Assembly: GCA_964425605.1 (NCBI GenBank)
Contig: CAYRNR010000005.1
Location: 62,001 to 126,000, forward strand
Source: CAYRNR01 sp964425605
Lineage (GTDB): Bacteria > Myxococcota_A > UBA796 > UBA9615 > CAYRNR01
Direction of reading: 5' to 3'
DNA length: 64,000 bases
Part shown: positions 16,746 through 24,775 of the stretch, piece after piece
Numbering within the stretch: the stretch's first letter is position 1
How the letters are laid out: each line of letters begins with the position of its first letter
The notes under the pieces: model-generated
The model's database searches: none
Seen by the model: only the letters and a program-made list of their open reading frames with translations
Told to the model about the DNA's origin: nothing
Translations under genes and position numbers: made by a program

Positions 16746-17879
16746 ATGGACTTTCTTCAACAGGCGATCCCCGGGATCGGCCTGCTCCACGCCACTGCCG
16801 GCCAGGTGGTGATGTGGGTCCTCGGCCTCGTCCTCCTCTATCTGGCCGTCAAGAAACAGTACGAACCGTACCTCCTGGTCCCCATCGGCTTCGGCGTCCT
16901 GCTGGTCAACCTGCCCCTCGCGGGTATGGTCGAGGAGGATGGCCTGGTGCGCCTGTTCTATTACGGGGTGCAGTACGAGGTCCTGCCGCCGCTGATCTTC
17001 ATGGGGCTGGGCGCGATGACGGACTTCGGGCCGGTCATCGCCAACCCGAAGACCCTGTTACTGGGGGCAGGCGCCCAGTTCGGGGTCTACGTGGCATTCT
17101 TCGGCACCCTGGCGCTGGGCTACTTCTTCCCGTCGCTGGGCTTCGGCATCGCAGAGGCCGCGTCCGTGGGGATCATCGGCGGCGCCGACGGCCCCACCAC
17201 CATCTTCGTGACCAACTCCCTGGCCCCGGAGCTCCTCGGCGCCACGGCGGTCTCGGCGTACTCCTACATGGCGCTGGTGCCGATCATCATCCCCCCCATC
17301 GTCCGGCTGCTCACCACCGAGGACGAGCGCAAGATCGTCATGAAGCAGCTCAGGCCGGTCTCCAAGCTGGAGAAGGTCCTGTTCCCGCTGGTGTGCATGT
17401 TCGTCATCTGCCTGCTCGTGCCCAAGGCGACCCCGCTGATGGGCATGTTCATGCTGGGCAACCTGTTCAAGGAGTCCGGCGTGGTCAAGCGCCTGGCCCA
17501 CGGCGCCCAGAACGAGCTGATGAACATCGTGACCATCCTGCTGGGGCTCTCCATCGCCTTCAAGCTCACCGCCGACGCCTTCTTGCAGGTCCAGGTGCTG
17601 CTCATCTTCGCCCTGGGGCTCGTCGCCTTCGCCTTCAGCGTCGTGGGCGGCCTGTTGCTGGCCAAGGCGATGAACCTGTTCCTGCGCGACAAGATCAACC
17701 CCATGATCGGCGCCGCAGGGCTCTCCGCCGTGCCCATGGCCGCGCGCGTGATCCAGGTCGAGGGGATGAAGGCCAACCCGCGCAACTACCTGCTGATGTT
17801 CGCCATGGGTCCGAACGTGGCGGGCGTCATCGGTACCGTGGTGGCCGCGGGGCTGTTCATCTCGTTGATCAACGGCTGA
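16746..17879 (+). CDS. Sodium ion-translocating decarboxylase beta subunit (OadB/GcdB/MmdB family)
   Basis: A 377-residue integral membrane protein, the usual length for the beta subunits of oxaloacetate, glutaconyl-CoA and methylmalonyl-CoA decarboxylases. Decarboxylation of carboxybiotin here drives sodium export. Family hallmarks are present: ALGYFFPSLGFGIAEAASVGIIGGADGPT (the Asp in GGADGP corresponds to the essential sodium-site Asp), NPMIGAAGLSAVPMAARV and a C-terminal MGPNVAGVIGTVVAAG. About ten hydrophobic segments are visible. The three accessory parts (gamma-like, biotin carrier, beta) lie together, but no carboxyltransferase alpha subunit occurs anywhere in this window. It ends six bases from a convergent gene. 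Confidence 0.93.
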   Translation: MDFLQQAIPGIGLLHATAGQVVMWVLGLVLLYLAVKKQYEPYLLVPIGFGVLLVNLPLAGMVEEDGLVRLFYYGVQYEVLPPLIFMGLGAMTDFGPVIANPKTLLLGAGAQFGVYVAFFGTLALGYFFPSLGFGIAEAASVGIIGGADGPTTIFVTNSLAPELLGATAVSAYSYMALVPIIIPPIVRLLTTEDERKIVMKQLRPVSKLEKVLFPLVCMFVICLLVPKATPLMGMFMLGNLFKESGVVKRLAHGAQNELMNIVTILLGLSIAFKLTADAFLQVQVLLIFALGLVAFAFSVVGGLLLAKAMNLFLRDKINPMIGAAGLSAVPMAARVIQVEGMKANPRNYLLMFAMGPNVAGVIGTVVAAGLFISLING

Positions 17880-17885
17880 CCGGAC

Positions 17886-18803
17886 CTAATCCGGCAGCGA
17901 CTCCACGTACGCCCGCGCCTCCTCCGAGTCCGGAAACGCGATCTCACGGGGCAACAGGTCCAGCAGGGACTGATCGTCGCCCTGGCAGTAGCGCGCGAAG
18001 ACCGTCCCGGGTCCGTACACGTACTGCAGCTCCTTGCCGCCGGCGACGACCACGACGAATGCCCAGTCCTGGGCCATGAGGCGGTCGTCCTCCTGGCGCT
18101 CGAGGCCGGCGCGGGGGGCGGCGGCGTGGATCTTGGTGGGTCCGGGGAGGTGCTGGCGGAGGAGGTCGGCGACGACCAGGCCGATGGCGGCCAGCGGCGG
18201 GGTCAGGACCGCGCCGGGGGTGGGCAGGAGGTCCGATGGGGACCGATCGCCGCGGTACTCCATGATCACGTCGTCGAGCCACTCCAGCACGCGGCCCGGG
18301 GAGTCCAGGTCCAGGGGGCGCTTCCAGCACTCCTCCATCAGGGCGACGATGCGGGGCGCCACGTAGGGCACGCCCATGGGGCGGATGTCGGAGATGGGGA
18401 TCTCGACGCCGACCCGGCGCAGGAAGCGTCCCGCCGGCGTATCCGCCAGACCCGTGCGCATCCTCGGGCTCAGGTCCTCGGCGGAGTACACGTGCAGGGC
18501 CGCGTCCGGGTACTGGTCGATCACACCGAATGCCCCGCGGAGGATGGCCTCCTCCTTGTCGGGGGTGAGGACCTGGTCCACGACGAGCACCTCGTGATGC
18601 CGGCCCAGGCCAGCCACGACGAAGAACCAGGCGAACTCGTGACACGGCGACATCTCGCGGCGCTCGGCCTTGGGCTCACGTACGCGGTAGCCGGCGTCGT
18701 GGAACGCCGTCATCACCTCGTTCCAGCTGTTGCGGTAGCTGAAGTTGCCCTGTGCAGGGGGAATCTGGAGATCGGGAAAACCCGCGCGCTGGATCAGGTT
18801 CAT
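17886..18803 (-). CDS. Uncharacterised soluble protein
   Basis: 305 residues, no signal peptide and no membrane segment; no family recognised. The start ATG at 18803 is supported by GGGAGG at good spacing; a longer in-frame reading to 18854 has no such site. The N-terminal half alternates beta and helix (WFFVVAGLGRHHEVLVVDQVL near residue 60), and the C-terminal part contains WAFVVVVAGGKELQYVYGPG and an acidic end. No catalytic pattern stands out. It converges on the decarboxylase beta gene with a 6-base gap and is divergent from the next small membrane protein. Confidence 0.75.
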   Translation of the reverse strand: MNLIQRAGFPDLQIPPAQGNFSYRNSWNEVMTAFHDAGYRVREPKAERREMSPCHEFAWFFVVAGLGRHHEVLVVDQVLTPDKEEAILRGAFGVIDQYPDAALHVYSAEDLSPRMRTGLADTPAGRFLRRVGVEIPISDIRPMGVPYVAPRIVALMEECWKRPLDLDSPGRVLEWLDDVIMEYRGDRSPSDLLPTPGAVLTPPLAAIGLVVADLLRQHLPGPTKIHAAAPRAGLERQEDDRLMAQDWAFVVVVAGGKELQYVYGPGTVFARYCQGDDQSLLDLLPREIAFPDSEEARAYVESLPD

Positions 18804-18879
18804 GTCGCCCTCCCGGGACCCGTGGATTATGCCCCCAGGGCCCGGATTCGTCACGGGTGAAACGCGTCGCGGATGAGAG

Positions 18880-18908
18880 TCGAAGGCGCGGCGCTGTGGT
18901 GGTAGTAT
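18880..18908 (+). promoter_or_regulatory. Possible promoter of the 148-residue membrane protein gene
   Basis: TCGAAG (18880-18885), a 17-base spacer and TAGTAT (18903-18908), placing the start of transcription about 20 bases before the ATG at 18935. The -10 matches four of six consensus bases and the -35 is weak. Confidence 0.35.
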
Positions 18909-18934
18909 CCTGCGGTCCCGTCGGAGGCGACAAG

Positions 18935-19381
18935 ATGGCGTATGGCAAGGCCGAAAAGGGTACTCCCTGGCTGCTGGTGGGTGGCGGCGCGATCTTCGTG
19001 ATCGCGCTGGTGGCCCTGCTCGTGATGCGCTCCACCGGCGAAGGAACGGACGGCGCGGCCGAGCCCGGCGGGGAGGTCGAGGTCCCGGTCACCGTGATCC
19101 CCTCCCCCGACCAGTACCCCGATCCCCCGGCGGACGGGGTGTGGGAGACCGAACCCCTCGACGACGAGCGCTACGTGCAGGTCACCAGCGAGGCCACCTG
19201 TCGCGCCCAGCGCTTCCACGGCCCCCCCGAGACCCTGGCGGTGGAGATGAACCGGATCTACTTCCACTACGAGACCAGCGCCCTGGAGATCGCCGCATTC
19301 GCCGCCGACGTCAACGCCGACGACACCCGGGCCGTGGCCGTGGGCGAACGGATCGCCAGCGCCATCGAACGCTGCCCATAG
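18935..19381 (+). CDS. Small single-pass membrane protein, function unknown
   Basis: 148 residues. GGAGG is well placed before the ATG at 18935. One membrane helix (about residues 12-31, LLVGGGAIFVIALVALLVMR) is followed by an acidic Pro-rich linker. A periplasmic domain of about 80 residues contains two cysteines, one in SEATCRAQRF and one at the penultimate position, possibly disulfide-bonded. No family recognised. It ends 15 bases from the convergent beta-propeller gene. Confidence 0.75.
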   Translation: MAYGKAEKGTPWLLVGGGAIFVIALVALLVMRSTGEGTDGAAEPGGEVEVPVTVIPSPDQYPDPPADGVWETEPLDDERYVQVTSEATCRAQRFHGPPETLAVEMNRIYFHYETSALEIAAFAADVNADDTRAVAVGERIASAIERCP

Positions 19382-19396
19382 GGCCCACCACCGAGA

Positions 19397-21343
19397 TCAC
19401 TGCGCGATCTGCGAAGCTGGCACCCTCGACATCCCGGCCGTCGTCCCGATCCACAGGTCGGCGCCGTCGAAGTGCACGGCGGTGACCGAGGCCGCGCCCA
19501 GGCCCAGCTCGGCGTCGAGGGTGCGGCCATCGTCGCCGTCCGCGTCCACCACGAGGAGCCCACGGTCCAGGGTGCCGAACACGGCGCGGTCCTCGACCCA
19601 CGTCGCGGCGCCGGGGTTGATCTCGAGGGTCTCCCCGGGCCCGGGGAACGGATGGGCCCAGGTCCCGCCGGCCCGGCGATCCACGCCGCCGCCGTAGGAC
19701 CCCACGTAGAGTTCGTCTCCGCGGCTCAGCAGGGCGTTGACCCAGTTGCCCGACAGGGCCCCGGGACCCGCGACCACCGTGGGCGTGTCCAGGGGCGCGA
19801 CGCCACCGTCGGGCCTCAGGCCGCTGATCCCCCCCAGCGTGCCGGCCCAGAGCGCTCCGGGGGCGCGCGCGAGGGCGTACACGTGGGCGTTGACCAGGCC
19901 GTCGCGGACTCCGATCCGGGCGACGTCCCCCTCGGCGGAGAGCCGGACCGCGCCCCGGTTGGTACCGAGCCACAGGGCGTCTCCGTCGGACAGCAGGGCG
20001 GTCACCGCGTCCCCGCGAATCGCCGCCAGGCGCGGGTGGTCGTGGAACAGCCCCTCGGAGTACCACGCGGCGCCGGCGTTGGTACCGACCCACAGGACAC
20101 CGCGGTGGACGGTCAGGGCGTTGATCTCCAGAGACGGCAGCCCCGACTCGGGCCCGAACCGGGTCCAGATCCCGTTCAGGAGCCGGCCGACGCCCCGCTC
20201 GAAGGTGCCCGCCCAGAGCGCGGGGTGCTCCCCCCCCGGCACGACGGTGATGGCGGTGATGCAGGGTCCGGGCGGTCCTTCCGGGGCGTCCAGCACGCGC
20301 CAGCGCCCCTCGTCGCGCAGGACCAACCCGTCGCGGGTGCCGATCCAGAGGCGGCCGCGGTCGTCCACGGCGACGGCCTGGACGTACTCGGACGGCAGGT
20401 CCGGCGTCGTGATCTGGCCCCAGTCGCCGGATTCGAACAGCGCGAGGCCGCCGCCGAAGGTCCCGGCGAGCCACACCTCGTCCCCTGCGGCCAGGGCTGC
20501 CACGTGCTCGTGGTGGAGGCCCACGGCCTGGACCCGATCGAGGTGGTGCAAGGTGGCACCGACCTGGGTCCCCACCAGCACCACGGGCTCGTTGTCGCGC
20601 GTACCCGCGGCCACCGAGGTGACGAACGGATCGGCGAGCCCGTCGGCCACGCCGAGCAGGCGCCAGCCCTCGTCGTCGCGAAGCGCCACCCCCTGATCGA
20701 AGGTGGCGACCCAGATCCGGCCGGCAGCGTCACAGGTCACGGCCGTGATGCGGGGGACGATCTCCCACGCGCTGTCGTCGTCGCCCCCCGCGATGGTCAT
20801 CGGCGAGAGGGCCTCGCCGTCCCACAGCAACAATCCCTGGTCCGCCGTACCCACCAGGATCCCCTCGGCCGACGCGGCGACCGAGGTGCACACCAGATCC
20901 GGCCTGGACACCGTGCGCACGAGGGTCCCCCGGATCACCGACAGGCCCCCCTCCGGGTGGGCCACGACGAGGGCGTCCCCGAGGGGAGCCAGGCCCACCA
21001 CCGCGCTGCGGAGCAACCCACTGCGGGCCGTGTAGACCGTCTCGCGGTCTCCCGATCGCAGGCGGAGGCCGCCGGTCGTGCCGATCCAGGTCCCCGACGG
21101 GGTGGGCAGGATCGCGCGGACGTCGGACAGGTGCAGGTGCTCGGTGACCCCGGGCTCCGAGGCGGTCAAGGTACGCTCCGCGCTGACGTGGACCCTCTCG
21201 AGGGCAACAGCCAGAGGCGGGTCGCCGCGGCCGGCGATCTCGTCGAAGCGCCGATCCACGGCGCGCTGGAACGCCCACCACGCGACCGCGGCGACGACCA
21301 CGACGGCGAGCGCGGCGAGCGCGGCCGCGCGGGTACGGGACAT
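19397..21343 (-). CDS. Membrane-anchored beta-propeller protein (Reg_prop-type repeats)
   Basis: 648 residues: an N-terminal membrane anchor (about residues 5-24, AAALAALAVVVVAAVAWWAF) and then 12 or more propeller blades. The blades have the two-component-regulator-propeller form, e.g. ITAVTCDAAGRIWVATFDQGV, ALVVAHPEGGLSVIRG, INALTVHRGVLWVGTNAG, VTALLSDGDALWLGTN. This is the sensor half of hybrid two-component systems, but here there is no kinase or DNA-binding domain attached. The ATG overlaps the stop of the upstream pseudo-receiver gene by one base (TGATG), so the two are probably coexpressed and may act as sensor and cytoplasmic partner. Ligand unknown. Confidence 0.82.
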   Translation of the reverse strand: MSRTRAAALAALAVVVVAAVAWWAFQRAVDRRFDEIAGRGDPPLAVALERVHVSAERTLTASEPGVTEHLHLSDVRAILPTPSGTWIGTTGGLRLRSGDRETVYTARSGLLRSAVVGLAPLGDALVVAHPEGGLSVIRGTLVRTVSRPDLVCTSVAASAEGILVGTADQGLLLWDGEALSPMTIAGGDDDSAWEIVPRITAVTCDAAGRIWVATFDQGVALRDDEGWRLLGVADGLADPFVTSVAAGTRDNEPVVLVGTQVGATLHHLDRVQAVGLHHEHVAALAAGDEVWLAGTFGGGLALFESGDWGQITTPDLPSEYVQAVAVDDRGRLWIGTRDGLVLRDEGRWRVLDAPEGPPGPCITAITVVPGGEHPALWAGTFERGVGRLLNGIWTRFGPESGLPSLEINALTVHRGVLWVGTNAGAAWYSEGLFHDHPRLAAIRGDAVTALLSDGDALWLGTNRGAVRLSAEGDVARIGVRDGLVNAHVYALARAPGALWAGTLGGISGLRPDGGVAPLDTPTVVAGPGALSGNWVNALLSRGDELYVGSYGGGVDRRAGGTWAHPFPGPGETLEINPGAATWVEDRAVFGTLDRGLLVVDADGDDGRTLDAELGLGAASVTAVHFDGADLWIGTTAGMSRVPASQIAQ

Positions 21344-22887
21344 CAGGTCACGGCCTGCAGGAGGTCGTCGACGATGACGCGGACGGCCTCCGCGTCGGGG
21401 GGGGCCTCGAAGACGCAGGTCAGCAGGCGCTTGCGGGGTAGCTCCAGCACCAGCAGCTGCAGCTCCCCCGCGGCGAGCTGCGCCACCAGGCCATCCTCGT
21501 CCGTGTCCGAGAACTGGATCGCCTGGCCGGTGAAGGCCGCGATCATCTCGCGACGGCGGTGGTTCTCCACGGTGGAGGCCAGGCTGCGGCCGCTGCGCGT
21601 GGAGATCTGGAAGTCGCGGACCCGCAGGTCGGCGGCCACGTCCGCGAATCCCTCCTTGAGCAGGAGGAACGTCTGCTCCAGCGGTCCCGGGCCCGAATCC
21701 ACCAGGGCCACCTCCGCGACCGAGTCCTCACTGGCCGACTCGTCCTCGTCCTCGTCCGGGATGGGGCGGAAGGACCGCACGATGATGGACTGCGTGGCGC
21801 CCTCGTCGGGATCGATGGAGGGCATTTCGCCCGATATGCTCAGCCGATCGCTGGTGGAGTACAGGGCGGACACCGGAGCCAGGATGCTCGACTCGCTCGT
21901 CTCCCACTCCTCCGCCTCGAGGACCAGGCTGTCGCTGGAGCTGAACCGCTCCATGGAGGTGCTGTCCTCCGGCGGCGCGTCGTCGCCCTCGTCGTACTCC
22001 GAGGCCTCCTCGAAGGCCTCTGCCGCGTGTTCGTCGGTCTGCTGCAGCTCCATCACCGGCGCGATACGGTCGGTCAGCAGGATCACCGACTCCTCGTCGG
22101 CCACCTCCATCAGCCGCACGAAGGTGCGGCAGGCGACGCGGTTGAGCACGTCGATGCGGCGCAAGAGGCCGCGGTCGATCATCCGCAGCCCGTCGTCGAA
22201 GATCTCCTGGGCAGGCGCGTCCACGGTCACGGCGATGCCGGTGGGCTCCAGCTCGGCGGAGAAGGCGAACGTCCCCTCCTGGTCCAGCATCAGCTGCAGC
22301 AGCGCAGCGCGACCCTTGAGGCGGCCGAACACCGCGTGGACGACCTGGCCGTCCTGCAGCAGCAGCACACCCTCCACCGGCGCGGAGGGGACCGCGACGT
22401 GGAGACGCCCGCTGACCTCGAGGCCGCGCAGGAACTGCACGAGCTGCACGAACGAGATGCGCTCCAGGCGGCCCTCCAGATCGGAACGCGGCGACGCGGT
22501 CCGGGACCGCTCCACGTCCTGGAACACCTTGTCCACGCGCACCAGCAGCTCTTCCACGGCGAAGGGCTTGCGCAGGAACTCCCGGGCGCCCATGCGCAGG
22601 GCGAGCGCGGCCTTCTCGGGTTCGGTCTCCTCCCCGATGAGGATGAACGGCGCGTACGCCGCGCGCGTGCTGCCCTGGACGCGGCGGATGAACTCGAAGC
22701 CGTCGATCTCCGGCAGATCCGTGCCCACGACCAGCAGGTCGGGCACGCGGCCGCGCAGGTACTGCAGGGCGCCGACGGGATCCTTCCGGGAGACGACGTG
22801 ATACCCCTTGAGCCGCAGCGCCGCCTGCAGCAGCGCTACCACGTTGGGATCGTCGTCCACCAGGAAGATGGTCTGCGTTCTCGGCAT
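21343..22887 (-). CDS. Pseudo-receiver + DUF4388 signalling protein
   Basis: 514 residues. Residues 1-125 have the CheY-like fold: the acidic cluster VDDDP (10-14) and the conserved Lys in FLRKPF. The phosphoacceptor Asp is replaced by Gly55 (PDLLVVGTDLPEIDG), with an Asp two residues later, so normal phosphorylation is unlikely. Residues about 140-235 are a DUF4388 domain (GRLHVAVPSAPVEGVLLLQDG, VHAVFGRLKGRAALLQLM). A long acidic disordered stretch (about 280-390) and a C-terminal alpha/beta domain (390-514, possibly roadblock-like) follow. Proteins with DUF4388 are abundant in Myxococcota. Coupled to the beta-propeller gene downstream; a TATGAT on the minus strand at 22926-22931 may be its -10 element. 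Confidence 0.88.
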   Translation of the reverse strand: MPRTQTIFLVDDDPNVVALLQAALRLKGYHVVSRKDPVGALQYLRGRVPDLLVVGTDLPEIDGFEFIRRVQGSTRAAYAPFILIGEETEPEKAALALRMGAREFLRKPFAVEELLVRVDKVFQDVERSRTASPRSDLEGRLERISFVQLVQFLRGLEVSGRLHVAVPSAPVEGVLLLQDGQVVHAVFGRLKGRAALLQLMLDQEGTFAFSAELEPTGIAVTVDAPAQEIFDDGLRMIDRGLLRRIDVLNRVACRTFVRLMEVADEESVILLTDRIAPVMELQQTDEHAAEAFEEASEYDEGDDAPPEDSTSMERFSSSDSLVLEAEEWETSESSILAPVSALYSTSDRLSISGEMPSIDPDEGATQSIIVRSFRPIPDEDEDESASEDSVAEVALVDSGPGPLEQTFLLLKEGFADVAADLRVRDFQISTRSGRSLASTVENHRRREMIAAFTGQAIQFSDTDEDGLVAQLAAGELQLLVLELPRKRLLTCVFEAPPDAEAVRVIVDDLLQAVT

Positions 22888-22974
22888 TGTCCCGCCCCGA
22901 GTTCCGCCATGCTCTCGAATGAGCGATCATACATATCACACCGCCTCGAACAGCTGAGGAGTCAGGAGGAGACC

Positions 22975-23448
22975 GTGACGACGTCTGGAGCACCGCTGGT
23001 GGGCGTGATCGGCGCAGGCACGGCGGACGCGGCGCTGGCGGAGCTGGCCTACGAGGTGGGCGCGCGGCTGGCCCGCGCCGGGTTCGGGGTCGTCAACGGA
23101 GGCCTGGGCGGGGTCATGGAGGCCTCGTCCCGCGGCGCCGCCGAGGCGGGCGGGCTCACCGTGGGTGTGCTCCCTGGCGCGTCCGCGGCCGACGCCAACG
23201 ACCACGTGCGCATCCCGGTGGTCACCAACATGGGCCACGCCCGCAACGTGATCATCGCCCACACGGCCCGCGCCCTGATCGCCGTGGGTGGCAGCCACGG
23301 CACCCGCAGCGAGATCAGCATCGGGCTCAAGCTCGGCCGCCCCGTGGTGTCCCTGCGCAGCTTCGACTTCGATCCGGCCATTCGCGTCGCGTCCTCCCCC
23401 GAGGAGGCGGTGGCCCTGGTGAGGGCCGCCCTGGAGGACCGCGGGTGA
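22975..23448 (+). CDS. LOG-like Rossmann-fold protein (TIGR00725 family)
   Basis: 157 residues from a GTG at 22975 with AGGAGG in front. The sequence shows the nucleotide-binding Rossmann pattern of the SLOG superfamily: VGVIGAGTADAAL at the N-terminus, GFGVVNGGLGGVMEASSRGA (the GG-x-GGVMEA loop), GVLPG and VAVGGSHGTRSEISIGLKLGRP. Related LOG proteins are nucleotide 5-monophosphate phosphoribohydrolases, but the PGGxGT signature of plant LOG is here GGSHGT, and the substrate of the TIGR00725 subgroup is not established to my knowledge. The stop overlaps the next gene (GTGA). Confidence 0.85.
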   Translation: MTTSGAPLVGVIGAGTADAALAELAYEVGARLARAGFGVVNGGLGGVMEASSRGAAEAGGLTVGVLPGASAADANDHVRIPVVTNMGHARNVIIAHTARALIAVGGSHGTRSEISIGLKLGRPVVSLRSFDFDPAIRVASSPEEAVALVRAALEDRG

Positions 23449-24752
23449 CGTCTCCCCTGCGCCGCGCCCTGCCGCTGCTCCTGTTCGCCCTGGCCACGAC
23501 CCCAGGGTGCCAGCGGCAGCCGGACGTGCTGGTGCTGTTCGTGGACACGCTGCGGTCCGACCGCCTGGGATGCGGCGACCCGGTGGGCCAGCTACCCCAG
23601 CTGGAGGCGCTCATGGCCGGGGGGACCTGCTTCGACCGCGTCGCCTCCACATCGGGCTGGACCCTGCCCAGCGAGACCTCGATGTTGTTCAGCGCGTACC
23701 CCGAGGAGCACCAGGTGGAGCACCGGCACAGCGAGCTCGCCCCCGGGATGGTGTCCCTGGCCGCGCCCCTGGCCGGCGAGGGCTACTCCAGCGCCCTTTT
23801 CTCGGGCAACGTGCTGACCTCGCACCCCCAGTACCAGCCCCACCTGGATCACCTGTGGGTCATCCCCAAGACCGAGGAGTTCGCCGACGACGTGGACGCC
23901 CAGGTGGTGGACGAGGCGCTGCGCTGGATCGGCGAGGAGGCCGGCGGAGGACCGCTGCTGATGGTCCTGCAGCTCTACGGCCCCCACTACCCCTACTGTC
24001 CTCCGGGGGTGGACGACGGGTGGGTCGAGGTGCCTGGCCTGAACGAGGGTGAGCTGGACCTGTGCGACCCCAACCACGCGGATCTGCTGCGCGCGGCCGA
24101 GGAGATCGATCCCATCCCCACCGAGCTGACGGCGCGCGTCGCAGAGCTCTACGACCAGGAGGTGGCGGCCACCAGCGACGAGCTGGATCGTTTCCTGGCG
24201 GGGTGGGACGAGCACCGCGGGCGGTCCCGGCTGACCGTGATCGTCACCGACCACGGCGAGGCCTTCGGCGAGCACGGCTCCTTCCTCCATGGCCGCTCCC
24301 TGCACTACGAGACGTCGGACTGCCACCTGGCGTTCCACGGCGAGGGGGTGCCGCAGCAGGTGGTCGACCGCCCGGTGGAGCTGCTGGACCTGGCGCCCAC
24401 CCTCAGCGGGCAGCTCGGCCTGGCCCCCTCTCCCCTGTGGCGAGGCCTGGACCTGACGCCGCTGTTCACGGAACCGGATCGGGCCTTCGAGGCCCGCACG
24501 TACCAGGTCTCCTCGCTGCTCGACACTACCCAGCGGGCGGTCTCGCTGGAGGGGGAGGACGGACATCGATACCGCCTGCTGTCCTGGGACGACGGCCGGG
24601 AGCCGCAGCTGTACGACCGGACCGCGGACCCCACGGAGGCCCTGGACCTGGCCGGCGATCCCGACCACGCCGCCCTGCGAGACAGCCTGGAGGTCCTGCT
24701 CGACGAGATGATCCACTCCGCGGGCACGGGCGGTCCGCCGCGGAGCCTGTGA
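23445..24752 (+). CDS. Sulfatase-fold (alkaline phosphatase superfamily) lipoprotein
   Basis: 435 residues. Lipoprotein signal ending TTPGC (Cys22). The sulfatase fold is shown by VLFVDTLRSDRLG (metal-binding Asp34), GWTLPSETSMLFSA at the nucleophile position, YGPHYPY, TVIVTDHGEAFGEHGSFLHG (metal-binding Asp and His) and a typical C-terminal LYDRTADPTEALDLA. The formylglycine motif C/S-x-P-S-R is replaced by Thr73-L-P-S-E. It therefore cannot be matured as a classical sulfatase; a Thr nucleophile as in phosphodiesterase-like members is possible. The GTG start overlaps the preceding stop by four bases. Probably periplasmic or surface-attached. Confidence 0.85.
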   Translation: MTSPLRRALPLLLFALATTPGCQRQPDVLVLFVDTLRSDRLGCGDPVGQLPQLEALMAGGTCFDRVASTSGWTLPSETSMLFSAYPEEHQVEHRHSELAPGMVSLAAPLAGEGYSSALFSGNVLTSHPQYQPHLDHLWVIPKTEEFADDVDAQVVDEALRWIGEEAGGGPLLMVLQLYGPHYPYCPPGVDDGWVEVPGLNEGELDLCDPNHADLLRAAEEIDPIPTELTARVAELYDQEVAATSDELDRFLAGWDEHRGRSRLTVIVTDHGEAFGEHGSFLHGRSLHYETSDCHLAFHGEGVPQQVVDRPVELLDLAPTLSGQLGLAPSPLWRGLDLTPLFTEPDRAFEARTYQVSSLLDTTQRAVSLEGEDGHRYRLLSWDDGREPQLYDRTADPTEALDLAGDPDHAALRDSLEVLLDEMIHSAGTGGPPRSL

Positions 24753-24775
24753 CCGTGGCGTTGGTGGCGACCGAG

